Of a DNA stretch of 64,000 nucleotides, positions 10,930 through 21,597 are shown piece after piece. Within the stretch, counting starts at the first letter, position 1; the number at the start of each line of letters is the position of its first letter. Under the pieces are notes generated by a model, which was not told where the DNA came from, made no database searches, and worked only from the letters and a program-made list of their open reading frames with translations. Made by a program: the position numbers and the translations under genes. The stretch lies in the NCBI GenBank assembly GCA_018398585.1, contig JAGTTD010000001.1:27039438-27103437 (forward strand). Reading direction: 5' to 3'. Source of the stretch: Simmondsia chinensis. Taxonomy: Eukaryota > Streptophyta > Magnoliopsida > Caryophyllales > Simmondsiaceae.

Positions 10930-11575
10930 TCGCTAAGGAATTTGACTTACGCTCTCAACTTGTAACCTTACGTAAAGACACCAAAACCATGACCGCCAAT
11001 CTCACCGAACTTAAAACCATAGCTGATGACCTGGCAGCCATAGATTCCCCAGTCTCAAACTGCGAGCTCCTCCACTATGCTTTGTTCGGTCTCCCACTGG
11101 AATATGCCGCATTTAACACGTTTACTCACCAGTCGTCTCATAACCTTCCTTTTGAACAACTCAAGATTGCACTATTAGTTGAAGAGGCTGCACTTTCCCG
11201 CATTAACACTCGATCCCCCGCCGATCACGGCCATGCTCTTGCTGCTAACAGTGTGCCGCCGGACTCCTCAGGGTCTAGTTAGGGTTATGGAGGGCATGGT
11301 CGCAAGGATCGTGGATGCAACAACAACAATCGCAATGGGAATAGTGGGGGACGTGGATCCCATGGTCAACCGCCCAATCGCATGTCAGGTACAGGTATGG
11401 CTTCCACTGATGCTCCTCCATATCCACAGAAATGGGGTCGTCCCGTCGGTATGAATACTCGTCCAACTCATGATGGTATACTCGGCACTGGTCCCTTAGT
11501 TTGTCAGATTTGTCATCAAGCTGGTCATGCCGCCTCTCTTGACCCTTCCGCTATGTCAACTCGGATCTCTCCCAA
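10930..11575 (+). pseudogene. copia gag of element F
   Basis: A UBN2-type copia gag. It begins within a helix-rich stretch (FDLRSQLVTL near 10,940), continues through the conserved LHYALFGLP block near 11,075, then a Gly/Asn-rich linker and a degenerate zinc knuckle CQICHQAGHAA near 11,500, where the last Cys is lost. An in-frame stop at 11,279 and a frame change break it. The first part of gag is absent. Confidence 0.8.
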
Positions 11576-11587
11576 TCCATCTCGGCG

Positions 11588-11993
11588 ATGTCTGTTAATG
11601 ATAATGCTAATCCTACGTGGTACCCTGACTCCACGGCATCTAATCATATGACATCCAACTCAGGTATTTTAACTAAACACACTATTTATTGTGGTTCAAA
11701 ATTAGTTCAAGTTGGCAATGGGTCCTTACTACTGGTCACTCATGGTGGTTTTTCTAAAATTCGTACTAAAACTCGTGACCTCATGCTTTCTAATGTTATG
11801 TTGGTTCCTGGTCTCACATACAACCTCTTGTCTATTAAGCAGTTGTGTCATGATAATAACTGTGTTGTTGAGTTTGATTCCAACCTCATTTCATGGCGCA
11901 TAAAGAAGCAGCCTACAGTCGCTAAGTCCTCTACTGAGTCTGAATATCTAGTTGTCGCCAAGGTTGTCGCGGAATGTGATTGGATTCGATAAC
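11588..11993 (+). pseudogene. copia protease fused by deletion to RNase H
   Basis: The protease catalytic block WYPDSTASNHMT lies near 11,620, the copia DS/TGA-type motif with D-S-T. It continues through the NVMLVPGLTYNLLS block. At about 11,904 the sequence jumps directly to the RNase H motif KSSTESEY, so about 3 kb of integrase and RT is gone, yet the frame stays open for 134 codons. The frame ends at a TAA at 11,990 that overlaps the target duplication of the inserted element. Confidence 0.8.
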
Positions 11994-13021
11994 TGATGTG
12001 TTTTAAATATGTGTTTCAAAACCGTCTACTCGTAAGCGTACGAGATCGTTGTAGCTAAATTGGGTATACGAGTCTTATCTACAGGGAATCAGAGTTAAGT
12101 TGGATTTTGTTATTAACGAGCGGTAGAAATCGAGTTTTGTTGGTTTAAATAATTTGTTAACTAAAATAGCAAAACTAACAATAAACTAAAAGTTCCAATT
12201 CAATTGTGGTTAGTTCAGGGAATGAATTCAAGGTAGTATTTCTCGTATCCCTATTTATGTTCTACTATGACAATGGTTTAGAAGGCTTTGGCTACGAGCA
12301 CTAAGCCTGGATTAGTATTTAAATTAGGACTTAGGGTTACGAACTAGTCTAAAGGCATAACCTATCATATCATCCCTACATGTAGCATAGGTTATCTCAT
12401 TAGCACTACTTAATTCCTTTATCACTCCTAACCAAATATTAATTTGTATAAAGATTGTGTTTAGTGTTGGGTACAACCTCAACCCTAACCACGCGTGAAA
12501 ACCAGTTACGTTGTGGTCTAGGCTACAAGCTCGTACACTAACGCTAATAATTTAGAAATCTAAACATGGCTACAAGCTCACACAAAGAAAACCAAACAAT
12601 GATCATAAATTCCCCACATGGGTGCATATATAACATAACAAAACCATTGTTTATAATAAAATTTAAATTTGGGATACAGACGGCTACCCGTCCTTCATCG
12701 CTGAACTAGAAGTCTACTCCTCCATATGAGTTCTCAACATCATGAAATATAAGAAAGAAAAGAATAGTGATAAAACTAAGGATTTGAAGACTCCCCCAGT
12801 TGATGTTGACATTGATCCTTGCTTTGATTCCCCCAGTACTCCGACCACCTGCGCTTCGGAGTTTGAAAATCCTTTAGATCTCATAGCAGCTTTAGGAAGG
12901 AAAGGCTGAGAGGAGGCGTGGCAAAAGATCCCTAAAGCAATTAGGGTTTGACTATTTAAAAGACCCGCTGCGGCCGGCGCGGTGTGTGCGGCCTCCTCAC
13001 TCCCATCTCTATATATGTTTA

Positions 13022-13066
<45 letters not shown>

Positions 13067-13316
13067 TAACTATCTATGAGATCTATTTGAGTTACCGAAT
13101 TACAACCCAGTTGGTCATTCTTTTCCACACATGGTCAGGTTTCTCAAAGTAATCTTCAATTATGCCTCGATAGTGCTTGATTTTGCCACTTTTCAACCTT
13201 TGTTTGCTCCGTTACACTCTAAGCCAAATTGTACCTAAATTACAACAAAACACACATTTAAAAGCCAAATATATGGCAGGAATGGGAAATAAAATATGTA
13301 AAAATCAAGTGCATCA
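11994..13316 (-). repeat. 3' LTR of the 3.3-kb non-autonomous element
   Basis: A 1,323-bp LTR with TGATG/CATCA ends. It shares long blocks with the copy ending at 15,267, such as GTCTAAAGGCATAACCTATC and TACTTAATTCCTTT. A (TA)n run lies at about 13,028-13,062 and is absent from the other copy. Confidence 0.75.
13028..13062. repeat. (TA)n microsatellite
   Basis: A run of alternating T and A, about 35 bp, within the LTR at 11,994-13,316. Confidence 0.9.
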
Positions 13317-13939
13317 ACATCCCCAAACCCACACCTTGCTTGTCCTCAACCAAGATTCAATTTAAACTAGCTACTGGCGGAAAAGTCAAGTCAGGCATTT
13401 AACCGCAAAGGTCACTTGTGAAAACTATTGTTCAATTATATTCGAGAGTGTACTCGAGAGTATCAAATCCTTATGTGACGTTATTATTGCACTAGTTCTA
13501 ACTTAAGTCTCCGTCATTAAGGTCTTTTTACTATTGAGTGATCTTAGAACTTCTCTCCCCTTCATTTTACTTCAAAACCCTTCGACTTTAAGAAGACATA
13601 AAGGAAATAAGTAAAGGAACATGTTTTCCTAACCCTTCACTGCTAATCAATAATGAAATCAAAAGGCTTCTCTTTTCTCTCTTGTTTTCCCCTTCTCCTT
13701 TTATTTATTTATTTATTTATTTCTTTTCACTCAGTTACCCGTGTCTCCCTCAGGCCCATGTAGCAAGTTTTCGGCCGGCAGCTCCCGATCTAGTTGGCTC
13801 GAGGCCCCAACAGAACCAATGGCTCGAGTCTTAATGATCCAAAACCTAATCCGTTATCACACACCTTTTTTTTTTAGGTATTAGTGCTTATTTTAGTAAT
13901 TACAAAGTCGATTCCTCTTAAGCTTTCCCTGTGGCCAAT

Positions 13940-15267
13940 CGTGTTAAGTTGGACTTACTGATTAATTAGCAGTTTGAATTTTTGGTTTTTTGTTGTTTGA
14001 TTAAATTGTTAGCTAGATTAATGAAACTGAATATATAGCGAATGTGACAATTCAATTGAGGTTAGTTTAGGGAGTGAATTTAGGGTTGCTTAACACGTAT
14101 TCCGTCATTATATTCTACTTAGGGCAATGATTTGAAGGACTTAGGCTACAAGCTCTAAGCCTAGGTTAATATATAAATTAGGGCTTAGGGTAATGAACTA
14201 GTCTAAAGGCATAACCTATCTTAGCACCCTAGATGTAGCATAAGTTATCTCATCAGCACTACTTAATTCCTTTGTTACACCTAATCCAATATTAACTTAT
14301 ATAAAAGATTGGGTTCGGGGTTGGGTATAACCTCAACCCTGACCGTGCGTGAATTCCTGTTATGTTATGGTCTAGGCTACAAGTATAAGAATAATCGCTG
14401 CAAAGTTGGAGACCTAGTCATGACTACAAGCACATATACAAAAATATCCAATAATCATGAAGAACTCCCCATAGGGGTGCGAGTAAAACATAACTAAACC
14501 AATTATCAAAAGTATAATATAAAACTGGGATATGGCCGGCTACCCGCCCTTCATCCCTAAACTAAGAAAGTTTACTCCTCCATTGGGGTTTTACACATCC
14601 TTAAACTTAAAGAAACGAAGATATTATGTGTAAAATAAACAAAAGAATAAAATCCCTCAATCTTAGTGTCGATGCTAATTAAAGCCTGAATTCTCCCTGT
14701 ATTCCAACCAATTGCGCTTCAGCTTTTGAGAACCTGTAGGCCTCGTAGCGGCTTCGGGTTTGAGAGAAAGGGGAGGACGTGCGGTCGAGAAAAAGCGTGT
14801 GAATGGCTGACTTCCCCTTCTCTATTTATAGGCACAAGAACAGTTAAGGTTCCGCACAGAACCCTCCCGATTGATCGCCGATCGATCGGTGAGCTCACGC
14901 AAAGCTGCTGATCGATCAGTCCTTTTGGCCGATCGATCGGCAGGCTCTCTGTTAGTTTTTCTAATCGGGAGCTGCTGATCGATTGGTTCTCTTAGCTCCC
15001 TTTTCTCGATTAAGCACCGAAGCACTATGGGATGTACTCAATTCACCGAATTATGATCCAATGGGTCTTTCTTTTGCACAAGTGGTTGGGTTTCTCCAAT
15101 CAGTCTTCAAATATGCCTCAATAATGCTTGATTTTTTCAGAATTCTTCTTACGTCCGCTTTGATGTGTTCCAGATGAAAATATACCCAAATAACAACCAA
15201 ACACACATATAGAGGTCGAATATATGACAGAAATGGAAAATAAACTATGTAAAAATCTCGCGCATCA
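13940..15267 (-). repeat. 5' LTR of the 3.3-kb non-autonomous element
   Basis: Homologous to the LTR at 11,994-13,316, but the first roughly 100 bp on its left are not recognisable, so the left boundary and primer site are unclear. On the minus strand CCTATAAATAGAG near 14,822-14,832 is a good TATA box. A cluster of GATCGATC palindromes lies at 14,868-14,990. It diverges clearly from its partner, which suggests an old insertion. Confidence 0.7.
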
Positions 15268-15565
15268 ATACCTAATGCGTGATTTAGGTCTATGTCACTC
15301 TGGCCTGATAGTTGTGTACTGTGATAAAACTTCTGCAACCTACTTGGGTGCCAATCCTATTTCCAATGATCGCAGCAAGCATGTGGATATTGATTTTCAC
15401 TATGTTCCTGAGAATGTTGTTAAGGGTGATATCCAGGTTCGATACATGCCTACCACCAAACAGGTTGCTGACACCTTCACTAAAGGGTTGGCTACTGATC
15501 GCTTCCGTTACCATAAAGCCAATCTGCACGTTGGTCCCCCCCCCCCCCGGGGGCACAGATTGAGG
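15268..15565 (+). pseudogene. C-terminal RNase H of copia element F
   Basis: The last part of copia RNase H: the VYCDKTSATYL block near 15,315, HVDIDFHYV near 15,380 and TKQVADTFTKGL near 15,460, ending near HLHVG-type residues. It is in the same frame as the fragment ending at 11,990. A C-run at about 15,536-15,548 sits near the end, followed by a purine tract before the LTR. Confidence 0.85.
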
Positions 15566-15570
15566 GAGCG

Positions 15571-15710
15571 TATTAGTAATATTATTATGATATTATCCTG
15601 ATATTATTCTGAGAATATTCTGTAATTATTTCTGTTCTCATTACTATAAATATATGACTCAACAACCCTACTGAGTACGCTCCACAACTCTAATCTCACA
15701 ATAATGTACA
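15571..15710 (+). repeat. Short 3' LTR of copia element F
   Basis: It begins TATTAG (expected TGTTAG) right after the purine tract TGAGGGAGCG and is AT-rich with a TATAAATATA box near 15,647. The right end is uncertain. ACA at about 15,700 or 15,710 is a plausible terminus, giving an LTR of 130-140 bp. Confidence 0.55.
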
Positions 15711-17224
15711 CCCGGGACCATCCCCTGTTTTGTAATTGGTCATTTATTCGTGATGATGCATAAATTTGGAAATAAATGATAAAAATGGCCAATTAAATAT
15801 AATTAGTAATTAATGAAGGCTTATAGCGTGTAGGAAATTAAATGACATAAAGCATTTAACGCTGAAATTATAGGTTGGAGCAAATGTATTATTTCTTTCT
15901 TCAATGCACACCACTTGATTGTGTGGGGCCTTATGCTTCTTAATTGGTCCCTTTTAACCAATTTTTTTTGAAATTCTAGAAAAATTGTGGACGAACATAG
16001 TACTATAACGTCAAGTATTATTACTAGATGTCAAAAAGTATTGGTTACTTAAATAAAAATCAAACTTTTATTATAAATGAAACATACTTTAAAAAGGATT
16101 AATAGAAATGGCATGAGGTGAGTGGATACAAAAAGGCTGCCACCCAATTTCATGTCCACCACCCATTACTCACTACTATATTAAATAAATGACGCACCTA
16201 GGGGGTACAAACTCTATTACCCGTGGGTGTCCAACAAATCTCCTACCTACCCCATACTTGTTATGTGTACCCAACAGTTATCCAAACTTGCTAACTATTA
16301 TGTGTTGTTTTAAATTTAAATCTCACCTTCAAAATAGAGGACTATAGTAAAGCAAAGGTGGAATAGAGTTTGTTTATAAGAATAGCCTGGTATATCCTTA
16401 TGAGTTAGGGCTTCAATCTCACCTCTATGTGTGTTGAGTGTGTGTATATATATACACACATTGTATGGCTTTTCTACACCCTTTTTGATCATAGTGAAAG
16501 TTTTGTACTTCCCTCAGTAGTTTTGCTTTATTTGAGGGTTATCCATATAAATCTCTATGTTATTGTTTTGTTTTCTATCTTTTCTTCTGATTTTCATTTA
16601 GATCTAGTTTTGACGTTTAAATGAAACCTAAATATTGAGCATTTTGCCTAACATCTGAGCATGCTTAATTATTTAATATTATTTTTTATAGTTTAATTAC
16701 ATTACATTACATCATTGGATAAACAAATTAAATACATAAATTTGGAACGTATATCATTTTCCGCATTGAAACTCCTAAGAAAAAGGATCATTCTCCAAAT
16801 TAAAAAAATTCAAATGGGTGGCATGGGGTGGGGTGTGGTACAGGTGGGACGAGTATGGATGGTGAAAGAGTGATACTCTTATCTACGGTCGTGTGTTGCC
16901 TTGTATTCCTTACTCATATCTGTAGCATGTCTCAGTCGCACTCAAGTCCACCCTAAATGGGACAGATACCTACGAGTAATATTTTTATTGCACTACCATC
17001 CTGATCTTTAAATATATATATTTTTTGTACACAATTAACCATTGATATGAAAATGAAAAATAGTAACTTCGATTGTTACATAATTAAAAAAAAAGAAGAT
17101 ATTCCATATGAATAATTTTAAATATACATTTCATTATTCAATAAATGTGGGAATAATAAATTGGATAAAAATTATGCAATAAATGTACACTTTGTGTATT
17201 CTGTATATATTGTGCTTTTTTTAT

Positions 17225-17345
17225 TAAGGTAAGTGGAACATTAGTTACAATTTCCCTAGGCGAGAATAACAATGGAGTTTTGATCTCACGACCTAGCCAA
17301 AAAGAGTAAGAATTTTAGCTACCAGGCCAACCCAAGAAGCTCCAT
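17225..17345 (-). repeat. tRNA-related SINE-like fragment
   Basis: The minus strand contains GTTGGCCTGGTAGCTAA, which resembles a Pol III A box, followed about 35 bp later by a weak B-box-like GGTCGTGAGATC. The pattern matches tRNA-derived plant SINE heads. No target duplication was found. It could be chance similarity. Confidence 0.35.
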
Positions 17346-17402
17346 GTACATAAGACTAAGGGGATTAACTCAAGAATAGAACAAATTTCATTAAGAAGTC
17401 CA

Positions 17403-17466
17403 TTGTAGAATACAGACTACCTAGCAGTTCCAATGCTATGCCTTAAACCACTTGGCTAGTGCGTCT
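17403..17466 (-). pseudogene. trnS-GGA: Plastid-like trnS-GGA fragment
   Basis: The minus strand reads a serine-tRNA 5' half: GCCAAGTGGTTTAAGGC (D arm) and then GCATTGGAACTGCT, an anticodon stem-loop with anticodon GGA as in plastid trnS-GGA. The 3' half is badly diverged and the acceptor stem does not close, so this is a decayed copy and not a working tRNA. It lies next to a 16S rRNA-like fragment, consistent with transferred organelle DNA. Confidence 0.65.
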
Positions 17467-17555
17467 TGTCCCCCTCAAACGCAAGGGGGCTCTCATCCCG
17501 ACTATTCCAGCTAAGGAATAGGATAAGGGAATACCGATAGATCTAACTTCTTTAG

Positions 17556-17638
17556 AAACTAGAAACACCACTTCCCATCTGACTTGCATGTAATAAGCAT
17601 GCCGCTAGCATTCTTCCTGAGCAAGGATCGAATTCAGT
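17556..17638 (-). pseudogene. rrn16: 5' end of a plastid-type 16S rRNA gene
   Basis: The minus strand contains a bacterial/plastid 16S start: TTCGATCCTTGCTCAGGA, then GGCGGCATGCTT as GCGGCATGCTT, ACATGCAAGTC and GGGAAGTGGTGTTTC. The last block is typical of plastid and not mitochondrial small-subunit rRNA. About 80 bases align with scattered substitutions, then similarity stops. It is a nuclear insertion of plastid DNA, not a functional rRNA. Confidence 0.75.
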
Positions 17639-17987
17639 GCAAAGTAAGTACGGTAATTCCTCTTGTTAAACTAAAATTTTCATAAGCATAGCATATTTTC
17701 CAGCTACATTTTTACAACTTGCAAAAACCTTCACCGTCAGGAAACGTACCCTAGAAAAAGAGAGGAAAACAAAAAGAACGCTTTTTCTCATGCTTATTGC
17801 TTATCCCATCCCCATATTTCATTGAGTCCAAAGAAAAGTGGAATGACATAAATCTGATTGTAAAATATTTTTGTTCCCTCATACACAAGTTAAAAAGCTA
17901 CTACATTATAATTTGATGATGTTTTATCCTTAACATTCGTATTTAATATAGCGAAATTGGTTTACCCATAACATTATTCCTCCACAG

Positions 17988-20776
17988 TCAAAACATGGAA
18001 GGGAGCTCCATCATTTCTTCTACTTGACTAGAAGAGGTTTCCGCCAAGAGCCATGTCTCCAGGAATGACACCATTGGTGGGGAATTGTCCTTCATCTTTT
18101 CTGTCACTTCAGATGTAAATGCAATCCGTGGCTTTGTTTCATGTGCTAGTAATGTGGGATTTGAACCACCCTTGCTTTCCTCCAACGATAGGATAGATTC
18201 AAGATCTTCATGGGACATAAACTGATCTCCATTATTAGTGACATTATTATTATCTTTTTTTTGTTGGTCATCGGTGTGATCTTTAGGAGAGGACCTCATC
18301 CAATTCTCTAAAAGCCTTGAGATATTCTCAGTGCTTGAAGCATAGGTTGATGGTTGGCTGCTGCTAGTGGTGGTGGGGCTGAGCCTGAGGGGTGGACCAT
18401 GGTCCATGCTCTTGCTCCTTTCGTGATCATAATTGCCTAAGGCTATGTTATCTATTGGCTCCAGAGCTAATTGGAACTTTTTTAGCTTCTTCTTCAAATG
18501 GGTATTCCAATAATTCTTGATATCATTGTCTGTTCTCTGTGGAAGATAGGATGCTATTGCTGCCCACCTAGTCGAATAAAACAACCAAAAAGGTTAAAGA
18601 ATCAAGGGACTGGAGATACGTGATGTAAAATTTTTTCAATAGTGTATATATAGTTCCATAAATAGTCTTGTATTGTTTTGTATTTCAATAAATACTACCA
18701 TTAATTAATAATAGCTAATCTAGAAAGCATGGTCACTGGAGGCTAAATACGTGTATAGGCATAAATGGCTTATGATTAAGTAACATAATGGATAAAGATT
18801 TAAACTTCCAACAAATGGATTAAAGAGAAATATGTAGAGAAGGAAAAAAAAAATTAGATGAGGTTGAGACAAGTTTTTGGACTTTCTGGTGGAAGAAAAA
18901 AATGAAACATTGAGCACATATGAACCGACATGAATAATGTAACTGAAAGGCCTTTTTTTTTAAAACAACACTAATCTTGCTCCTATGATACATCAAATCC
19001 TAAACGTATTTAAAGAATAGTAGAGCTATGTGATTTAATGTGACAATATTAAACACAAATGACATTTTGAAGATGGATATATGAATATCATGAACTTTGC
19101 ATAGGTAATAGGAGTGTTCCTCCGATGCATCCCACTAAAGGATGGTAGTAGTTGCCTTTTGCTAAGTAGATTGTGTTTGTCTTCCCATTTTGCGTTTCAT
19201 TGATATGCAATATTAATTCCAATTGTTAAAATAAAATTAATACCCTAAAACTAGGTGAACAATTCTTTTTTCTCACGAAATGTACCAACAGTGCACAATA
19301 AAACTATATGTTGCAAACATTAATCGATAACAAATTTTCTTAAAACGAACAAGGAATGATGACGTATTAGACTAGGAATGTTAAATTAGTACTTGTTACC
19401 CAATAACGCCTGTAAATGGATGATCATTCCTTCTTCATGAGGAGTGAAGTTGCCACGTTTAATTCCGGGTCTAAGATAATTTGTCCACCTCAGCCTACAA
19501 CTCTTACTGCACCTCAGTAGTCCTTTTACAATCAAGAAGAAAGCAAAGATCATCTTAGTGCAAGCATGTCTCAAGCACAAATTTGAGAAAACACCATAAT
19601 AGCTCAATTGAACGGATGCAATTATTACTTCTGTTGGAGAAGTTCTTTTGAAAAGTAGACAGGGTTGGGTCCTCGGGTACTTGAATTTATCATCTTGTGC
19701 TCTCCCATCTTAACTTTGATAGTATAATAAACAGATGAAAGCTTTAGTGGCATCTTCTTTTGGATACAAAAAAATTTCAAACCCTCGTTCCTTACGAGTA
19801 CATCGATGTTTTATAATTAGACAAGAGCATCTTTAAGATAATTTATATTTTCATAAACTTCCATTTTATAGACCTTCCTGTTCATCTTTGTCCTTCAGAT
19901 TTCGGATCCAGTTTTGTAGAGATTGTTGTATGGAGTATTTAAATATAGAGGCTTTTGAGAGGGGGGGGGGAAAAAAAAAAAAAAAAAAAAAGGAAAGAAA
20001 ATTCTGCAACGACTAATAAGCCAACTAATGAAATGATCTCAAAGCAATGAGTATAACTGGAAAATCTCTATTTTCTGCATGTGCCATTTCAAATGTTTAT
20101 ACCCCTTGTGCTCCGACATAGAACTATAAATATTGAATCCCAAAATAGATCATCCAATATATAGACCAAACGATTGATATAATGGTGAAAGAAAGACTTG
20201 GGATTTCAAAGAAAAACCATAAACTGTACTTTAAAATATACTTTGTATTTCTTGTGAAGGCTTAATTTTCACATCATTATTTGAGAATAATATAACTGTG
20301 AGGTTCCAGAACCGCTGTTCATGTCTCCAAAACCCATTTTACACTCAAAAAGAATTAGAAAGAAGCAATCTAGACAACAATTCAGCAAAAGTAGAGGAGG
20401 AAGTATTAGACTACATCCCAATCGGTTGGCTTTCTTGACCTTACGCCTGACGATGCGTTAGATTTGGGGCTCCAATCCTGCAATTAGATGTAAACAATTC
20501 ATTAGGGCCACCCACTAGGTCTACATGCCCCAACTTACCCTATAACACAGAGGAAAACTTCTTCTGAGTAGGCAGTGCATGCAACCTAGCTTGCAAGCTA
20601 ACCCAATCATGTGGTTACGTAGAGAAAAAGGAAGCAATATTACCAGTGTTGGTGGGAATAGATCTCCAATTGCCAGGGCCATGTTGTTGAATGTAAGAGA
20701 CAAGGATGATGTCCTCCTCAGGGGTCCATGGCCCTTTCTTAATACCCTCTTTGTCACAACAAGGATGTCTCCCCAT
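17988..20776 (-). CDS. MYB60: R2R3-MYB transcription factor, MYB60-type (3 exons)
   Basis: The exons are 20,776-20,644 (133 bp), 19,522-19,393 (130 bp) and 18,567-17,988 (580 bp including TGA). The introns are 1,121 and 825 bp, both GT-AG. Together they encode 280 aa. R2 has W17, W37 and W57. R3 has F70, W89 and W108. The start is the ATG giving [11 protein letters not shown]; an upstream in-frame ATG at 20,845 is unlikely because MGRxPCC is the family N-terminus. The C-terminal [14 protein letters not shown] (from residue 161) and FLETWLL near the end match Arabidopsis MYB60, a subgroup-1 factor that in Arabidopsis promotes stomatal opening in guard cells and is repressed by drought. The 133- and 130-bp exons and intron phases are canonical for R2R3-MYBs. 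No stops or frameshifts. Orthology is inferred from motifs, not from a tree. Confidence 0.93.
19962..19991. repeat. G/A homopolymer tract in MYB intron 1
   Basis: A run of nine G followed by about 21 A. It lies in the 1,121-bp first intron, which otherwise shows no recognised element. Confidence 0.85.
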
Positions 20777-20866
20777 CTCCCTCTTTCTATTCTTCTTTGG
20801 CTTTACCAAAAACCATAATGCAACTATCTTGTGTTTTGTTCTCACGGCTCATGTTGTATCAAGTGA

Positions 20867-20876
20867 CTATATAAAG
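20867..20876 (-). promoter_or_regulatory. TATA box of the MYB60-type gene
   Basis: CTTTATATAG on the minus strand, about 95 bp upstream of the start codon, predicts a 5' UTR of about 60 bp. The UTR contains three AAAG cores (near 20,790-20,810), the core of DOF-factor sites reported as important in MYB60 promoters. Sites this short are common by chance. Confidence 0.65.
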
Positions 20877-21237
20877 CAATGGGGGAGGGGGCCTATTTAA
20901 ATCTTAGGGACGACTCCAATTACCCTATTTATCTACCTATGCTGACTTACCAAGTCATTTTATTAAGGAAAATACTATATTACCTAATTGGGTTTTCAGT
21001 AAGGGTATTTAATTTTTTATTTTATTTTGTCAGCGAAATGATCTCATTATATATATTCTTACAGCTTATACATAGGATAGCGAATATTATCAGGGTTTTT
21101 TTTTTTTTTTTTTTTTGTTAATCTCAGGACAATTTCAGTACAATAAAACCCCAAAAATTTTTATTATTGCCCTGGTATTAACAAAAAAAATACCGTGGCA
21201 ATATCACTACCCTATATATATTAGGTTCATTAAGGTC

Positions 21238-21597
21238 AAAGGTCCCTGTACTTCACCTAAAGTGCCAATTTAGTCCCTATACTTTTAATTGTATTAATTT
21301 AATCCATGTACTATTTATTTTATGCCAATTTAGTCCCTAAAGTAAAATTGGCGTCAAGTTGTTAAAAAATTTATTAATGCTTGGGTGACTAGTGACCTTA
21401 TATTGATGTAGTGCATGGGTTTATATTGGGTCATTTGCATTTTACATAATCAAATTATTAAAAATTATATTGTTAACTTAACTTTAATTTCAACTATAGG
21501 ACTAAATTGACACAATTTCAATTGTACAGGGTTAAAGTGACATAACCAAAAGTATATAGGGACTAAATTGTCACTTTGGTTCAATACAAGGACCTTT
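21238..21597. mobile_element. MITE upstream of the MYB60-type gene
   Basis: A 360-bp element with terminal inverted repeats of about 50 bp. The left copy (21,238-21,286) begins AAAGGTCCCTGTACTTCACC. The right copy (21,548-21,597) reads, in reverse complement, AAAGGTCCTTGTATTGAACC. The block AATTTAGTCCCTA occurs inside both repeats and again internally near 21,330. There is no coding sequence, which fits a miniature inverted-repeat element. A TTAA occurs just outside each end, but I cannot establish a clean target duplication, so the superfamily is open. It lies 460-820 bp upstream of the MYB start codon. Confidence 0.8.

Larger units (their letters stand above)
11994..15267 (-). mobile_element. 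Non-autonomous LTR element inside copia F
   Basis: A 3,274-bp element bounded by TGATG and CATCA, flanked by ATAAC (11,989-11,993) and ATACC (15,268-15,272), a 4/5 target duplication. Removing the insert and one duplication copy restores the copia RNase H reading frame, which confirms the boundaries. The internal part is only about 600 bp and has no coding sequence. Minus orientation is inferred from a purine-rich GTGGGTTTGGGG tract reading into the LTR at 13,316 and a minus-strand TATA box near 14,822-14,832. Confidence 0.8.
10900..15710 (+). mobile_element. Ty1/copia element F (internally deleted, interrupted)
   Basis: A plus-strand copia element with gag, protease, the end of RNase H and a short 3' LTR. 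Integrase, RT and most of RNase H are deleted: protease-region sequence joins RNase H at about 11,904. The RNase H is split at 11,993/15,268 by a 3.27-kb minus-strand LTR element. The 5' LTR and start of gag are lost at the junction with the Tat remnant near 10,900. Confidence 0.85.
15711..17987. other. Intergenic region downstream of the MYB gene
   Basis: AT-rich sequence with no supported gene. It holds a perfect TGTGTGTATATATATACACACA-like inverted repeat near 16,438-16,460, and the tRNA-like and plastid-derived fragments at 17.2-17.65 kb described separately. The open frame at 16,427-16,624 has no recognisable motif and I do not regard it as coding. Confidence 0.6.

Noticed and set aside
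16427..16624. 65-codon plus-strand open frame in the MYB downstream region
   Set aside because: Low-complexity hydrophobic translation of AT-rich DNA starting at a TA/CA repeat, with no motif.
17556..17638. Bacterial contamination indicated by the 16S-like segment
   Set aside because: Only about 80 bp align, with decay, in AT-rich plant DNA next to a MYB gene, and the GGGAAGTGGTGTTTC block is plastid-type.
18500..18525. miR858 target site in the MYB R3 region
   Set aside because: Compared by eye with the miR858 complement, only the central GAACAGACAA matches well and about seven of 21 positions mismatch, too many for a confident call.
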